A stretch of 64,000 nt of DNA. It comes from Flavobacteriaceae bacterium. Lineage in GTDB: Bacteria; Bacteroidota; Bacteroidia; Flavobacteriales; Flavobacteriaceae. Location: assembly GCA_030835825.1 (NCBI GenBank), contig JAURRA010000010.1:1-64000 (forward strand). The letters are read 5' to 3'. Of the stretch, positions 18,525-27,499 are shown piece after piece. The position numbers were made by a program, and so were the translations under genes. The notes beneath the pieces are model-generated. The model searched no databases. It was not told the DNA's origin and saw only the letters and a list, made by a program, of their open reading frames with translations. The first letter of the stretch is position 1, and each line of letters opens with the position of its first letter.

Positions 18525-19877
18525 TTAATAGTGATAATACTCACTTTCTTTTACAAATGGGTTTCCTTTGGCCAATAAAGGCGCTTTTGACAATGCCAGT
18601 TGAACAATGAATAGGAAAAGTCCTAGGAATAATAAAACTGCACTGATTTCTGGCAATCCAATTCCCCAACGGTCTCCGACAGTCGCTGGCATAATCATAT
18701 TGAATACATCGATATAATGTCCAAATAAAATCACAATTCCTGTCATGACAATAAACCATGGCACGCGTTTGTAATCGCTATTCATTAACAGTAACATTGG
18801 AAACAAAAAGTTCAGTGCTACCATGCCCAAAAACGGCAACTTGTAATCTGCTAATCGGGTGACAAAATAAGTCACTTCCTCTGGAATGTTTGAATACCAG
18901 ATCAGCATAAATTGTGAAAACCACAAATAGGTCCAGAATATACTAATCCCAAACATGAATTTAGCCAGATCATGTAAATGGCTGTCATTCACCAATTCGA
19001 GGTGTCCTTTTGTTTTGAGATAGAGGGTCAAAAGAGCGATTACAGTAATACCACTAACAAACATGCTAGCAAATACATACCATCCAAACAGGGTACTAAA
19101 CCAGTGTGGGTCAACACTCATAATCCAATCCCAAGACATCATGGATTCTGTGTAGAGATAAAACACGAGGAATCCAGCGGAAAGACGGAAATTTCGTTTA
19201 AAGTTTTTAGCATCATCAGCACTATCTTGAGCGATAGAATAGCGGCGTGACAAATAGCGGTAGGCGCTCCAACCTCCAATGAAAATCAGACCGCGAATTA
19301 AAAATCCAGTTTTATTAAGCCATGAGGTTTTTCCTTGAATTAAAGCATCGTGAGCCACTACTTCTGGATCCATCCAAATAAACAAGTGATCACCCGCGTA
19401 GAGTGCAATGGCTAAAACAATGAGTGAGCCTGGCAACAAATAAGCCGTGATGGCCTCCATAACTCTGTGTAAAACGACAGACCAGCCCGCTTGAGCAGCA
19501 TATTGCACTGCATAAAAGGCAAGTGTACCGAGAGAAATCATCATAAAAAAGAAGGCTGCTACGTAGAGTGCTGCATAAGGACGATTATGTGTTTGATGCA
19601 TCACGTGCTCAGCGTGTTCATCTGCATGAGCATCTTCGGTGCCGTGTTCGGCACTATGACTGTCCATACTGGCATGGTCAGTAGATTCTGCATGATTATC
19701 GGAACTATGCTCTGTGGCGATAACTGCTTCACCGTGGTGGCTGTCTTCTTCCGCTAGCATCACTTTAATCTCCTCTAAAGATTTTTTGGAATTGACATAG
19801 CTATAACCCCACCCTAAAGCACCTAAAAATACCAGAGAGAGGGCTATCAGTTTTAAACGGTTTGTAAAAATATACAT
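18525..19877 (-). CDS. actF: Alternative complex III subunit ActF
   Basis: ActF is an integral membrane subunit of alternative complex III, the quinol:cytochrome c oxidoreductase that replaces bc1 in many Bacteroidota. The 450 residues form about ten helices. Between helix 1 (about 9-26) and helix 2 (about 103-125) is a strikingly His-, Glu-, Asp- and Ser-rich loop (about 40-95) with many single and paired histidines. The membrane part carries AYLLPGSLIVLAIALY, MSWDWIMSVDPHWFSTLFG and the LWFSQFMLIWYSNIPEE segment typical of ActF. It lies between actE and coxB in a tight operon. The role of the His-rich loop is not known; metal binding is a guess. Confidence 0.94.
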   Translation of the reverse strand: MYIFTNRLKLIALSLVFLGALGWGYSYVNSKKSLEEIKVMLAEEDSHHGEAVIATEHSSDNHAESTDHASMDSHSAEHGTEDAHADEHAEHVMHQTHNRPYAALYVAAFFFMMISLGTLAFYAVQYAAQAGWSVVLHRVMEAITAYLLPGSLIVLAIALYAGDHLFIWMDPEVVAHDALIQGKTSWLNKTGFLIRGLIFIGGWSAYRYLSRRYSIAQDSADDAKNFKRNFRLSAGFLVFYLYTESMMSWDWIMSVDPHWFSTLFGWYVFASMFVSGITVIALLTLYLKTKGHLELVNDSHLHDLAKFMFGISIFWTYLWFSQFMLIWYSNIPEEVTYFVTRLADYKLPFLGMVALNFLFPMLLLMNSDYKRVPWFIVMTGIVILFGHYIDVFNMIMPATVGDRWGIGLPEISAVLLFLGLFLFIVQLALSKAPLLAKGNPFVKESEYYHY

Positions 19878-19891
19878 GGTCCTGTTAGTCT

Positions 19892-20476
19892 TTAGTTTTG
19901 AGTTAACGCATTGCGAAGATTCATGACATAGGCCGACACTTGCCAGCGCTCTTCTTCGTTCAATTGATTGGCATAAGATCCCATAGTGTTCCTACCAAAA
20001 TATATCACGTGATAGACACTGCCTTCAGTAATTTCTCGAGCGTCATAACTTGGCACGCCCAAAATCTTTTCATTTTTAACTAAATATCCATCGCCTTTTC
20101 CTTGGCTGCCATGACAAATAGCACAGTAAATATCATACGCGGCCTTACCTCGTTCAAAATCGACTGCGGCGGCATCTGGATTGGTTAAAGTAGCCCTTGC
20201 CAAGTCGTAGCCTGCGTTGGTGTTGTCGTAACCATAAAGACTATGCCCTCGAGCGATAGTGTTATCTGCCGGTGCCATAGCTTCTAGACCTCCTGCAAAA
20301 ACTTCATATTCACCATACGTCTCATAGCCTACCGATGTGTACATATTGGGCATGTACTGATAGTTAGGTCTCGAGTTTTTTTGACATGAGGCTAAACTCG
20401 CAACTACTAGGATAACACTTAGTGTGGTGCTAGGCCTTGTCATTCGTTTTAAAATATTGAGCGTCTTGTAAATCAT
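19892..20476 (-). CDS. actE: Alternative complex III subunit ActE, monohaem cytochrome c lipoprotein
   Basis: ActE is a small c-type cytochrome of alternative complex III facing the periplasm. The frame is open from a TTG at 20506, but the ATG at 20476 comes just 4 bp after the actD stop and gives a better N-terminus: a basic stretch, a hydrophobic helix, and the lipobox LASC, so the mature protein is probably anchored by lipid at that Cys. One haem-binding motif, CAICH, followed by GSQGKGDGY, and a distal region with NTMGSYANQL that supplies the Met ligand, are present. Length with this start is 194 residues. Confidence 0.93.
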   Translation of the reverse strand: MIYKTLNILKRMTRPSTTLSVILVVASLASCQKNSRPNYQYMPNMYTSVGYETYGEYEVFAGGLEAMAPADNTIARGHSLYGYDNTNAGYDLARATLTNPDAAAVDFERGKAAYDIYCAICHGSQGKGDGYLVKNEKILGVPSYDAREITEGSVYHVIYFGRNTMGSYANQLNEEERWQVSAYVMNLRNALTQN

Positions 20477-20480
20477 GGGA

Positions 20481-21017
20481 TTAGTGACTTGCTTCTTGTT
20501 CAACAAGGTGCATTTCTACTGCACCAGTTTCGGTTAATAGTTTTTTGAGTTCCTTTTCGTTGTCTCCAACAGACACGGCTACTAAAAAATGATCGTCTGT
20601 AGTTCTTGGATCAGGGTTTTCTGCATTTTTAAACGGCCACATACGGCTTCTTAAATAGAAAGTAATCACCATAAGGTGAGCGGCAAAAAAGACAGTCATT
20701 TCAAACATAATTGGCACAAAGGCAGGCATATTTTCCAAATAACTAAAGCTTGGCTTACCTCCAATATCTTGAGGCCAGTCCTGAATCATGATAAAATTCA
20801 TCATCAGAATAGCTACGGTCAATCCAACACATCCATACAAGAATGAAGTAATTGCTATTCTTGTGGGCGCAAGACCCATAGCCTTATCTAGTCCATGTAC
20901 AGGAAAAGGCGTGTATACCTCTTCAATGGCATGCTTGGCTGCGCGTAATTTTTTTACAGCACCCATTAAGACATCATCGTCGGTGTACAGTGCGTGAATA
21001 ACTTTCGAACTTTTCAT
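20481..21017 (-). CDS. actD: Alternative complex III subunit ActD
   Basis: A 178-residue membrane subunit (DUF3341 family) of alternative complex III. It has an N-terminal soluble part (about 1-55) with YTPFPVHGLDKAMGL, two helices (about 57-78 and 98-120), and a cytoplasmic C-terminal part with DPRTTDDHFLVAVS. The family has no known cofactor; in solved complexes it packs against ActC and ActF. The gene is 23 bp after actC and 4 bp before the preferred actE start. Confidence 0.93.
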   Translation of the reverse strand: MKSSKVIHALYTDDDVLMGAVKKLRAAKHAIEEVYTPFPVHGLDKAMGLAPTRIAITSFLYGCVGLTVAILMMNFIMIQDWPQDIGGKPSFSYLENMPAFVPIMFEMTVFFAAHLMVITFYLRSRMWPFKNAENPDPRTTDDHFLVAVSVGDNEKELKKLLTETGAVEMHLVEQEASH

Positions 21018-21040
21018 AAGTTAATGTATTAGTCGCCTAT

Positions 21041-22495
21041 CTATTTTTTCGATTTCTTTTTTGCGAGATCTGTTGCCACTGCATCTACTGATCCAGTTCC
21101 TACCAGGCTTTCGCCCGATTCTCTCAATCTTTTGTAACGCTGTCCAGATGATTTCAGAATGGTTTTTACCTCGGCTTGAGCTATCACCGGGAAGGTTCTA
21201 GCGTATAAGAGAAATAGGACGAAGAAAAAACCAATAGTTCCTATAAATATACCAATATCCACAAATGTTGGAGAGAACATTGTCCATGAAGACGGTAAAT
21301 AGTCTCTATGTAAAGAGGTTACAATGATAACAAAACGCTCAAACCACATACCAATATTTACCACAATTGAAATGAAAAAAGAGAACATGATGCTGGTGCG
21401 CAATTTTTTAAACCACATGAATTGAGGGGAAAAGACGTTACAACTCATCATACACCAATAGGCCCAAGCATAAGGTCCCGTTGCACGATTTAAAAAGGCA
21501 TATTGTTCATATTCTACGCCAGAATACCAAGCTATAAATAACTCTGTAATATACGCCACGCCAACAATTGACCCTGTAATCATGATGACAATATTCATCA
21601 ATTCGATATGCTGTACGGTGATATAGTCTTCCAAATGACATACCTTTCTCATAATGATAAGCAAGGTGTTTACCATAGCGAATCCTGAGAAAATAGCCCC
21701 AGCGACAAAGTACGGTGGGAAAATAGTGGTATGCCAACCGGGAATGACCGAGGTAGCAAAATCGAAAGATACAATGGTATGCACTGACAATACTAAGGGG
21801 GTTGCCAATCCAGCTAATACAAGAGACACTTCTTCAAATCGTTGCCAATCCTTAGCCCGACCAGACCAACCAAAGCTCAACAAGCTGTAGATCTTTTTTT
21901 GAAATGGCTTAACTGCTCTATCGCGAATCATTGCAAAATCAGGAAGCAATCCCGTCCACCAAAATACCAAAGAAACAGACAAATAGGTAGATATTGCAAA
22001 AACGTCCCAAAGCAAAGGCGAGTTGAAATTAACCCACAATGAACCAAATTGGTTTGGAATAGGAAGAACCCAATACGCTAGCCATGGTCGTCCCATGTGA
22101 ATAATTGGAAAAAGTCCCGCTTGAATAACCGAAAATATGGTCATTGCTTCAGCAGAACGGTTAATGGCCATCCGCCACTTTTGACGGAAGAGTAAAAGTA
22201 CCGCCGAGATCAATGTTCCAGCGTGACCAATACCTACCCACCAAACGAAATTGGTGATGTCCCATGCCCATCCGACAGTTTTGTTCAATCCCCAAACGCC
22301 GACACCGGTTCCAATGGTATAGATAATACATCCAACGCCCCACATAAATGCAGTTAAGGCAATTGAGAAAACAATCCACCATTGCTTATTGGCTTTGCCT
22401 TCAACTGGACGTGCAACGTCCACAGTCACATCGTGGTAAGATTTCTCACCAGTAACAAGCGGTCTTCTGATTGGTGCTTCGTAATGCGAGGCCAT
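21041..22495 (-). CDS. actC: Alternative complex III subunit ActC, NrfD-type quinol-binding membrane protein
   Basis: ActC belongs to the NrfD/PsrC family and is thought to hold the quinol site of alternative complex III. The 484 residues show about ten helices. Family features include WWVGIGHAGTLISAVLLL, MGRPWLAYWVLP, HTIVSFDFATSVIPGWHTT (split by helices near residue 245) and the FSPTFVDIGIFIGTIGFF region near the end. A basic C-terminal tail ends in KKKSKK. It lies between actB and actD with 20-25 bp gaps, all on the minus strand. Confidence 0.95.
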   Translation of the reverse strand: MASHYEAPIRRPLVTGEKSYHDVTVDVARPVEGKANKQWWIVFSIALTAFMWGVGCIIYTIGTGVGVWGLNKTVGWAWDITNFVWWVGIGHAGTLISAVLLLFRQKWRMAINRSAEAMTIFSVIQAGLFPIIHMGRPWLAYWVLPIPNQFGSLWVNFNSPLLWDVFAISTYLSVSLVFWWTGLLPDFAMIRDRAVKPFQKKIYSLLSFGWSGRAKDWQRFEEVSLVLAGLATPLVLSVHTIVSFDFATSVIPGWHTTIFPPYFVAGAIFSGFAMVNTLLIIMRKVCHLEDYITVQHIELMNIVIMITGSIVGVAYITELFIAWYSGVEYEQYAFLNRATGPYAWAYWCMMSCNVFSPQFMWFKKLRTSIMFSFFISIVVNIGMWFERFVIIVTSLHRDYLPSSWTMFSPTFVDIGIFIGTIGFFFVLFLLYARTFPVIAQAEVKTILKSSGQRYKRLRESGESLVGTGSVDAVATDLAKKKSKK

Positions 22496-22517
22496 AATTC
22501 TTATTTACGTTACTTTC

Positions 22518-25500
22518 TTAAACTTCTTTTGTATTGCGAACCTTTACTTGATACATCACGTTTGGTTTTGTCCCAATATGATCTAACAAATAATAGGCGC
22601 GCTCATCATTTTTCTTTGAGACAATCTGGTTGGTCTTTTCATTGATGTCTCCAAATACTAAAGCCCCATTATTACATGCTGATGAACAGGCCGTTTGGAA
22701 TTCATCTGTTTTGACAACTCTACCGTCACGTTTAGCGTCAAGAATTGTTTTCTGTGTCATTTGAATACACATCGAACATTTTTCCATCACACCACGTGAA
22801 CGCACTGTTACATCTGGATTGATTACCATTCTTCCCAAATCATCGTTCATGTGGTAATCAAATTGGTCGTTGTTATTGTACAAGAACCAATTGAATCGTC
22901 GCACCTTGTAAGGGCAGTTATTTGCGCAATAACGGGTTCCCACACAACGGTTATAGGCCATATGGTTTTGACCTTGTTTACTGTGCGAAGTTGCTGCAAC
23001 AGGACAAACCGTTTCACATGGCGCATGATTACAATGCTGACACATGATTGGTTGAAAAGCCACTTGCGGATTTTCTGATGGTTGTTCCATTTTACCGAAA
23101 ACAGAAAGCGAATCGGATAAGCCACTAATGTTGTCTTTACGCTCGTCGTCCCCTACAAAGGAGTCCTCGGAGGAATAATACCTGTCAATACGCAGCCAGT
23201 GCATGTCGCGGCTTCGTCGAATTTCTTCTTTTCCTACAACAGGCACATTGTTCTCGGCATGACAAGCAATGACACAGGCTCCGCATCCCGTGCAAGCATT
23301 GAGATCTACAGATAAATTGAAATGATGACCGATAGAACGATCAAATTCATCCCACAAATCTACATCTGGTGAATCAACAGGTGTTTCCACGTGATCCAAG
23401 GAGACCATGGTCATGGCATTCCATTCTGTGGCAGATTTTGTATTGAATACTTCTAAGGTGGTTTCCTTGATAATGTCTCCACGACCCATCAAGGTATTAT
23501 GTAACTGAACACATGCAAATTCATGCTTTCCTTCAGCAGCTTTAATACTTACGGTTTGAGTTGCACTAAATCCATCATATAAAGGATAGGCATTCACTCC
23601 TGTTTGCAGTTCTTCTTTGACTCCCGCAGTACGTCCATAACCTAATGCCAATCCTACAGTACCCTTGGCTTGTCCGGGTTGGATAATTACTGGCGCAATG
23701 ACACTTTTTCCATTAACTGAAATTTCGGCATAACGTCCGTTTAGACCTCCAGTAGCGTCTGTGCCCCCCGATTCCATAAATAAACCCAATTCTTTGGCAT
23801 CAGAAATCGCCATAGTGAGATAATTATCCCATGTTACTCGGGTCAAAGGATCTGGGAACTCTTGTAACCAAGGGTTGTTAGCCTGCTGGCCATCGCCCAT
23901 ACCTATTTTTGGATAGAGTGTAAGCACCATGCCTTCATCCTTGGCCGCAGCCAATGTGGTCAGGCTATCACTGAGGTCAACCGATTGCTCTTTTGCTACA
24001 GTATTGGTTTCAGTTGAAAAATAGCCATCATGCAGTGCTTGATTCCATTCAGAACCATTCAAGACATTTGCAGCCCAATAGGTTTTGAGGTAATCATAAT
24101 AAGCTACCGAACTACCCATCCAAGACAATAGTGCATCCTGAAATTGCATAGTATCAAACAATGGTCTGATGGTAGGTTGCATCAATCCATAATGACCTGC
24201 TTTTCGCTCTACATCGCCCCAAGATTCTAAATAATGAGGAGCTGCAGCCAAATATGTCACTTTCGAAGCCGTCTCATCCAATTTCAAAGAGAAATCGACT
24301 GTTAGCTCAACTTTTGCTAAGGCGTCGTTAAATGCAGCAGCGTTAGGCAATGTGTAGGATGGATTTACGCCAGCCATAATAACCGCTCCAACTGCTCCAC
24401 TATTCATTTGATCTACTAAATTATTGATAGAAGCATCATTACCACTTCTCACTAAAAGCGGTGTATTTGGATTGAAAGATTTACTCTCAAGTAGTGTATT
24501 CATTTCGAGCACCAAGGCTTGTGCATCCGCATCGTCAAGACCGGTGACGACAACAGCATTACTGCCAGACTTCTGTAAAGACTTGGCTGTTTGATTTACT
24601 ATGGCCAGTACACCTTCAGGAAGGTCCGTTTGAACTGATGTACCTTTCAATTTGGCATATAGTGCTGCTAAAACTTGTTTTTGGTGTGCAGGCTTGAGCG
24701 GCACACGTTGATCCGCATTGGCTCCGGAAAGGCTCATGTTGGACTCAAATTGGACGTGTCTTGACATCATTCCGTTTTGAGGAATTCGGCTTTTTGAGTA
24801 ACCTCCGTCAAACCCTCCTCCTTGCCAATCGCCAAGAAAATCGGCTCCAATACTGACAATCAATAAGGCTTTCGAAAAGTCGTAATCTGCCATGGCTCTT
24901 TTACCATAGCGTTGCTCAAAAGCATCAAGAGCGGCTGACTGTGAAATAGCATCATAGGTCACATGCTTTGTCGTAGGGAATTTGGCAACAAATTCGTTGA
25001 CTAAAGCTGCTGTCGAAGGACTGGCAAAAGTCTGAGTCAATAAAACAATGGGTTTCAGTTGTGCCGACAAGTCGCTTAACTTTTGGCCAACCTCACTGTT
25101 GAAAGTTGCCCAAGACGTTGGCGCACCGCTAATCTGAGGTGCTTTAAGTCTTTGACTGTCATACAAGTCGAGAACAGAAGCGTTTACCCTTGCATTGGCT
25201 CCCACTCCAGTTTTATCTAAACTGTTGTTATTGATCAAAATCGGGCGGCCTTCGCGCGTTTTAACCAAAACACTCGCAAAATCATATCCGTTAGCGATAC
25301 TTGTGGCGTAATAGTTAGCAATACCAGGTATTATAGACTCTGGCTGCACAACGTAAGGTATCGACTTGATTACAGGACCCTCACAGGCAGCTACAGTGGC
25401 AGCGGCGGTACTAAAACCGACGTATTTCAAGAAATCTCGTCTGGAAGTTTGAGAATTCTCTAAGGTTCCTTTGTCCCCTAAAAATTCGTCCACGGGTATG

Positions 25501-25592
25501 TGTTCCACAAATTCGTTGTGACGCTTTGGATCTAATTCAGGATTCGACGCAAGGTCGGCTATATTTTTCCAGTATGTTTTACTTGTTGACAT
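22518..25592 (-). CDS. actB: Alternative complex III subunit ActB, iron-sulfur and molybdopterin-like fusion
   Basis: ActB is the large periplasmic iron-sulfur subunit of alternative complex III. Near residue 50 there is a twin-arginine motif (SRRDFLKYVGFS), followed by a hydrophobic stretch and a lipobox-like VAAC, so export as a folded, possibly lipidated protein is likely. Residues about 60-700 resemble the molybdopterin oxidoreductase fold, which in this family has lost its cofactor. The C-terminal quarter carries four cysteine clusters: CTGCGACVIACHAENN, CQHCNHAPCETVCP, CVGTRYCANNCP and CSMC with a later CSSAC, matching three [4Fe-4S] and one [3Fe-4S] centre. At 1,024 residues it is of the usual size. 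Confidence 0.96.
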   Translation of the reverse strand: MSTSKTYWKNIADLASNPELDPKRHNEFVEHIPVDEFLGDKGTLENSQTSRRDFLKYVGFSTAAATVAACEGPVIKSIPYVVQPESIIPGIANYYATSIANGYDFASVLVKTREGRPILINNNSLDKTGVGANARVNASVLDLYDSQRLKAPQISGAPTSWATFNSEVGQKLSDLSAQLKPIVLLTQTFASPSTAALVNEFVAKFPTTKHVTYDAISQSAALDAFEQRYGKRAMADYDFSKALLIVSIGADFLGDWQGGGFDGGYSKSRIPQNGMMSRHVQFESNMSLSGANADQRVPLKPAHQKQVLAALYAKLKGTSVQTDLPEGVLAIVNQTAKSLQKSGSNAVVVTGLDDADAQALVLEMNTLLESKSFNPNTPLLVRSGNDASINNLVDQMNSGAVGAVIMAGVNPSYTLPNAAAFNDALAKVELTVDFSLKLDETASKVTYLAAAPHYLESWGDVERKAGHYGLMQPTIRPLFDTMQFQDALLSWMGSSVAYYDYLKTYWAANVLNGSEWNQALHDGYFSTETNTVAKEQSVDLSDSLTTLAAAKDEGMVLTLYPKIGMGDGQQANNPWLQEFPDPLTRVTWDNYLTMAISDAKELGLFMESGGTDATGGLNGRYAEISVNGKSVIAPVIIQPGQAKGTVGLALGYGRTAGVKEELQTGVNAYPLYDGFSATQTVSIKAAEGKHEFACVQLHNTLMGRGDIIKETTLEVFNTKSATEWNAMTMVSLDHVETPVDSPDVDLWDEFDRSIGHHFNLSVDLNACTGCGACVIACHAENNVPVVGKEEIRRSRDMHWLRIDRYYSSEDSFVGDDERKDNISGLSDSLSVFGKMEQPSENPQVAFQPIMCQHCNHAPCETVCPVAATSHSKQGQNHMAYNRCVGTRYCANNCPYKVRRFNWFLYNNNDQFDYHMNDDLGRMVINPDVTVRSRGVMEKCSMCIQMTQKTILDAKRDGRVVKTDEFQTACSSACNNGALVFGDINEKTNQIVSKKNDERAYYLLDHIGTKPNVMYQVKVRNTKEV

Positions 25593-25612
25593 TGACTACA
25601 AGATTATTGCTT

Positions 25613-26908
25613 TTAATAATGACATTTTCCGCATTCCAACCCACCCATTTGAGCAGCTGTCAATTCTTTTACTCCATATTTCTTCGATAACTCATCATGA
25701 ATTTTATCATAATAAGCATTGTCAGCAACCTTTACATTGGTTTCGCGGTGACAATTGATACACCAGCCCATAGTGAGAGGAGCAAATTGAGACATGATTT
25801 CCATTTCTTGAACCGGACCGTGACAGGTTTGACATTCAATACCGGCAACCGTGACGTGCTGTGAGTGATTGAAATAGGCAAAGTCTGGCAAATTGTGAAT
25901 ACGCACCCATTTTACAGGTTGTGTTTTTCCGGTATAAGCTTGGTTCGTATCATCCCATCCGACGGCCTTGTAAAGTTTTTTAATTTCATTGTCATAAAAC
26001 TCCTTAGTATATTCGGCCGTTGTAGGACCGTTGTATTCATAAATGGACTTGTGACAATTCATACAGATATTGAGGGATGGAATCCCCGAATGCTTACTTA
26101 CTCGAGCCGAGGAATGACAATAATTACAATCAATTTTGTTGTCTCCAGCATGAATCTTGTGCGAGTAGTGAATAGGCTGAACCGGCTCGTATCCTTGATC
26201 TATTCCAATTTGCATCAAATAGCCATAGACAAAGTAACCACTTGCTAAAAGAAGGAATATGGCAGTGACCAATACTAAAAATTGATTTTGAGCAAAGGCC
26301 ACCCAAAGCGGCGTACTCTTGGGTTTTTCGGCAGGTATCTCAACCTCATTGGCCACAGCAAATCTGTGAAGGGTTTGACGAACCATTAATAACCCAATTG
26401 CTAGAAGAGCAAATAATAGAGCTAAACCAGCGAGTAAGATAAGGTTATTGTCTTGCCCAGCGTTGGGGACTCCTCCCTGAGCTCCGGCTGCAGCAGCTAC
26501 CGCAACAGGTTCTGCTTTCGGCTGAGCAGTGTAAGCCAAAATATCGTTCAGCTCAACATCGGAAAGTTGAGGGAATGCTGTCATCGCAGAATTATTATAT
26601 TCCGCGTATATTTTATTGGCGTATGAATCTCCCGATTTAATGACTGCGTTACTATTTCTGATCCAAGCGTAAAGCCAAGTTCTATCTAAACCTTCCGTTT
26701 CGCTCAGACGTGTTTCCACATTGCGAAGCGCTGGTCCAGTCATCTTTTTATCTAACTGGTGGCAAGCAGCACAATTGGTATTGAATAAAGATTTTCCTTT
26801 AACGGGATCACCATCTTGAGCCCAAAGGTTTGAGACTAAAAGAGTTAAGATGAGGAAACCAGAAAGGCGTGTTCTGCGGTTTGAATTTAGTCTCAAGCTA
26901 TGCGTCAT
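25613..26908 (-). CDS. actA: Alternative complex III subunit ActA, multihaem cytochrome c with extra N-terminal monohaem domain
   Basis: ActA is the multihaem cytochrome of alternative complex III. The frame opens with TTG at 26920, but the ATG at 26908 is preferred because it leads straight into a signal peptide ending near LWAQ. Next comes a monohaem cytochrome c domain (CAACH near residue 46), a membrane helix pair around 155-240, and a pentahaem region with CNYCH, CMNCH, CQTCH, CINCH and CGKCH. That makes six CxxCH motifs, one more than the classical five, owing to the fused N-terminal cytochrome, a layout common in Bacteroidota. It is the first gene of the act-cox operon. Confidence 0.95.
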   Translation of the reverse strand: MTHSLRLNSNRRTRLSGFLILTLLVSNLWAQDGDPVKGKSLFNTNCAACHQLDKKMTGPALRNVETRLSETEGLDRTWLYAWIRNSNAVIKSGDSYANKIYAEYNNSAMTAFPQLSDVELNDILAYTAQPKAEPVAVAAAAGAQGGVPNAGQDNNLILLAGLALLFALLAIGLLMVRQTLHRFAVANEVEIPAEKPKSTPLWVAFAQNQFLVLVTAIFLLLASGYFVYGYLMQIGIDQGYEPVQPIHYSHKIHAGDNKIDCNYCHSSARVSKHSGIPSLNICMNCHKSIYEYNGPTTAEYTKEFYDNEIKKLYKAVGWDDTNQAYTGKTQPVKWVRIHNLPDFAYFNHSQHVTVAGIECQTCHGPVQEMEIMSQFAPLTMGWCINCHRETNVKVADNAYYDKIHDELSKKYGVKELTAAQMGGLECGKCHY

Positions 26909-26975
26909 AACTTCTATCAATGGTTATCTAAATTTCGGATTATTTTGGAACTACACAGCCCCAATAATTTTGTCG

Positions 26976-26983
26976 CAAAAGTA
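26976..26983 (-). promoter_or_regulatory. Candidate -7 element of the act-cox operon promoter
   Basis: The minus strand reads TACTTTTG, a full TAnnTTTG match, 67 bases before the preferred actA ATG. At the 19-base spacing seen at the best promoters of this window the -33 position reads TTTT instead of TTTG. The 195-bp gap between actA and the SPOR gene holds divergent promoters and no other gene that I can see. Confidence 0.45.
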
Positions 26984-27081
26984 CGCCATAAACTCCATTT
27001 TGAAAATGAGTTGATAATGATACTTTTTAATTTATATTTATTCTAAATAAGGAGGGGTTTTATCAATTGGCACATAAAGTG

Positions 27082-27089
27082 TAACTTTG
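27082..27089 (+). promoter_or_regulatory. Candidate -7 element of the SPOR-domain gene
   Basis: TAACTTTG on the plus strand matches TAnnTTTG and ends 26 bases before the ATG at 27116. The -33 position at 19-base spacing is TTTA, a near match. Confidence 0.42.
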
Positions 27090-27115
27090 GAACGAAACAA
27101 TAAAATTCATGTCCT

Positions 27116-27499
27116 ATGAAGTTGAAAAACCTTGGTTTAGCAACTATTATGTTTTGCTCATTGAGCGCTGTGTGTCAGGAAGATAACATCATTATTAATC
27201 GCGATGCTAGAATCGACCAATTACTTGAAACCCGAGAGAAAATTCTCAAGGAGAATATGGGGTTCCAAATCCAAATTTTTAGCGGCAACAGGGAGAGCGC
27301 CTTCACATTGATCTCCGAAGCCCGACTTTTATATAAAAATAACGAGGTAACCTTGCAATATCAAACTCCCAATTACAAGGTGTGGATTGGAAAATTCTTT
27401 GATAGGCTAAGTGCCGATAAATTTCTGATGGAAGTCAAAAAAACTTATCCCAACGCCTTCGTTCTAAGGCCTATTGATCGGGAAAAAAATAAATTATAA
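27116..27499 (+). CDS. Secreted SPOR-domain protein
   Basis: A 127-residue protein with a signal peptide ([20 protein letters not shown], cleavage around residue 20) and a SPOR-like domain (about 50-120). The segment [19 protein letters not shown] followed by [16 protein letters not shown] shows the two-repeat beta-alpha-beta pattern of SPOR domains, which bind peptidoglycan strands stripped of stem peptides at division sites. So a periplasmic, cell-wall-associated role is likely. It stands alone on the plus strand, convergent with infB; their stop codons lie side by side in the palindrome TTATAA. Confidence 0.8.
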   Translation: MKLKNLGLATIMFCSLSAVCQEDNIIINRDARIDQLLETREKILKENMGFQIQIFSGNRESAFTLISEARLLYKNNEVTLQYQTPNYKVWIGKFFDRLSADKFLMEVKKTYPNAFVLRPIDREKNKL

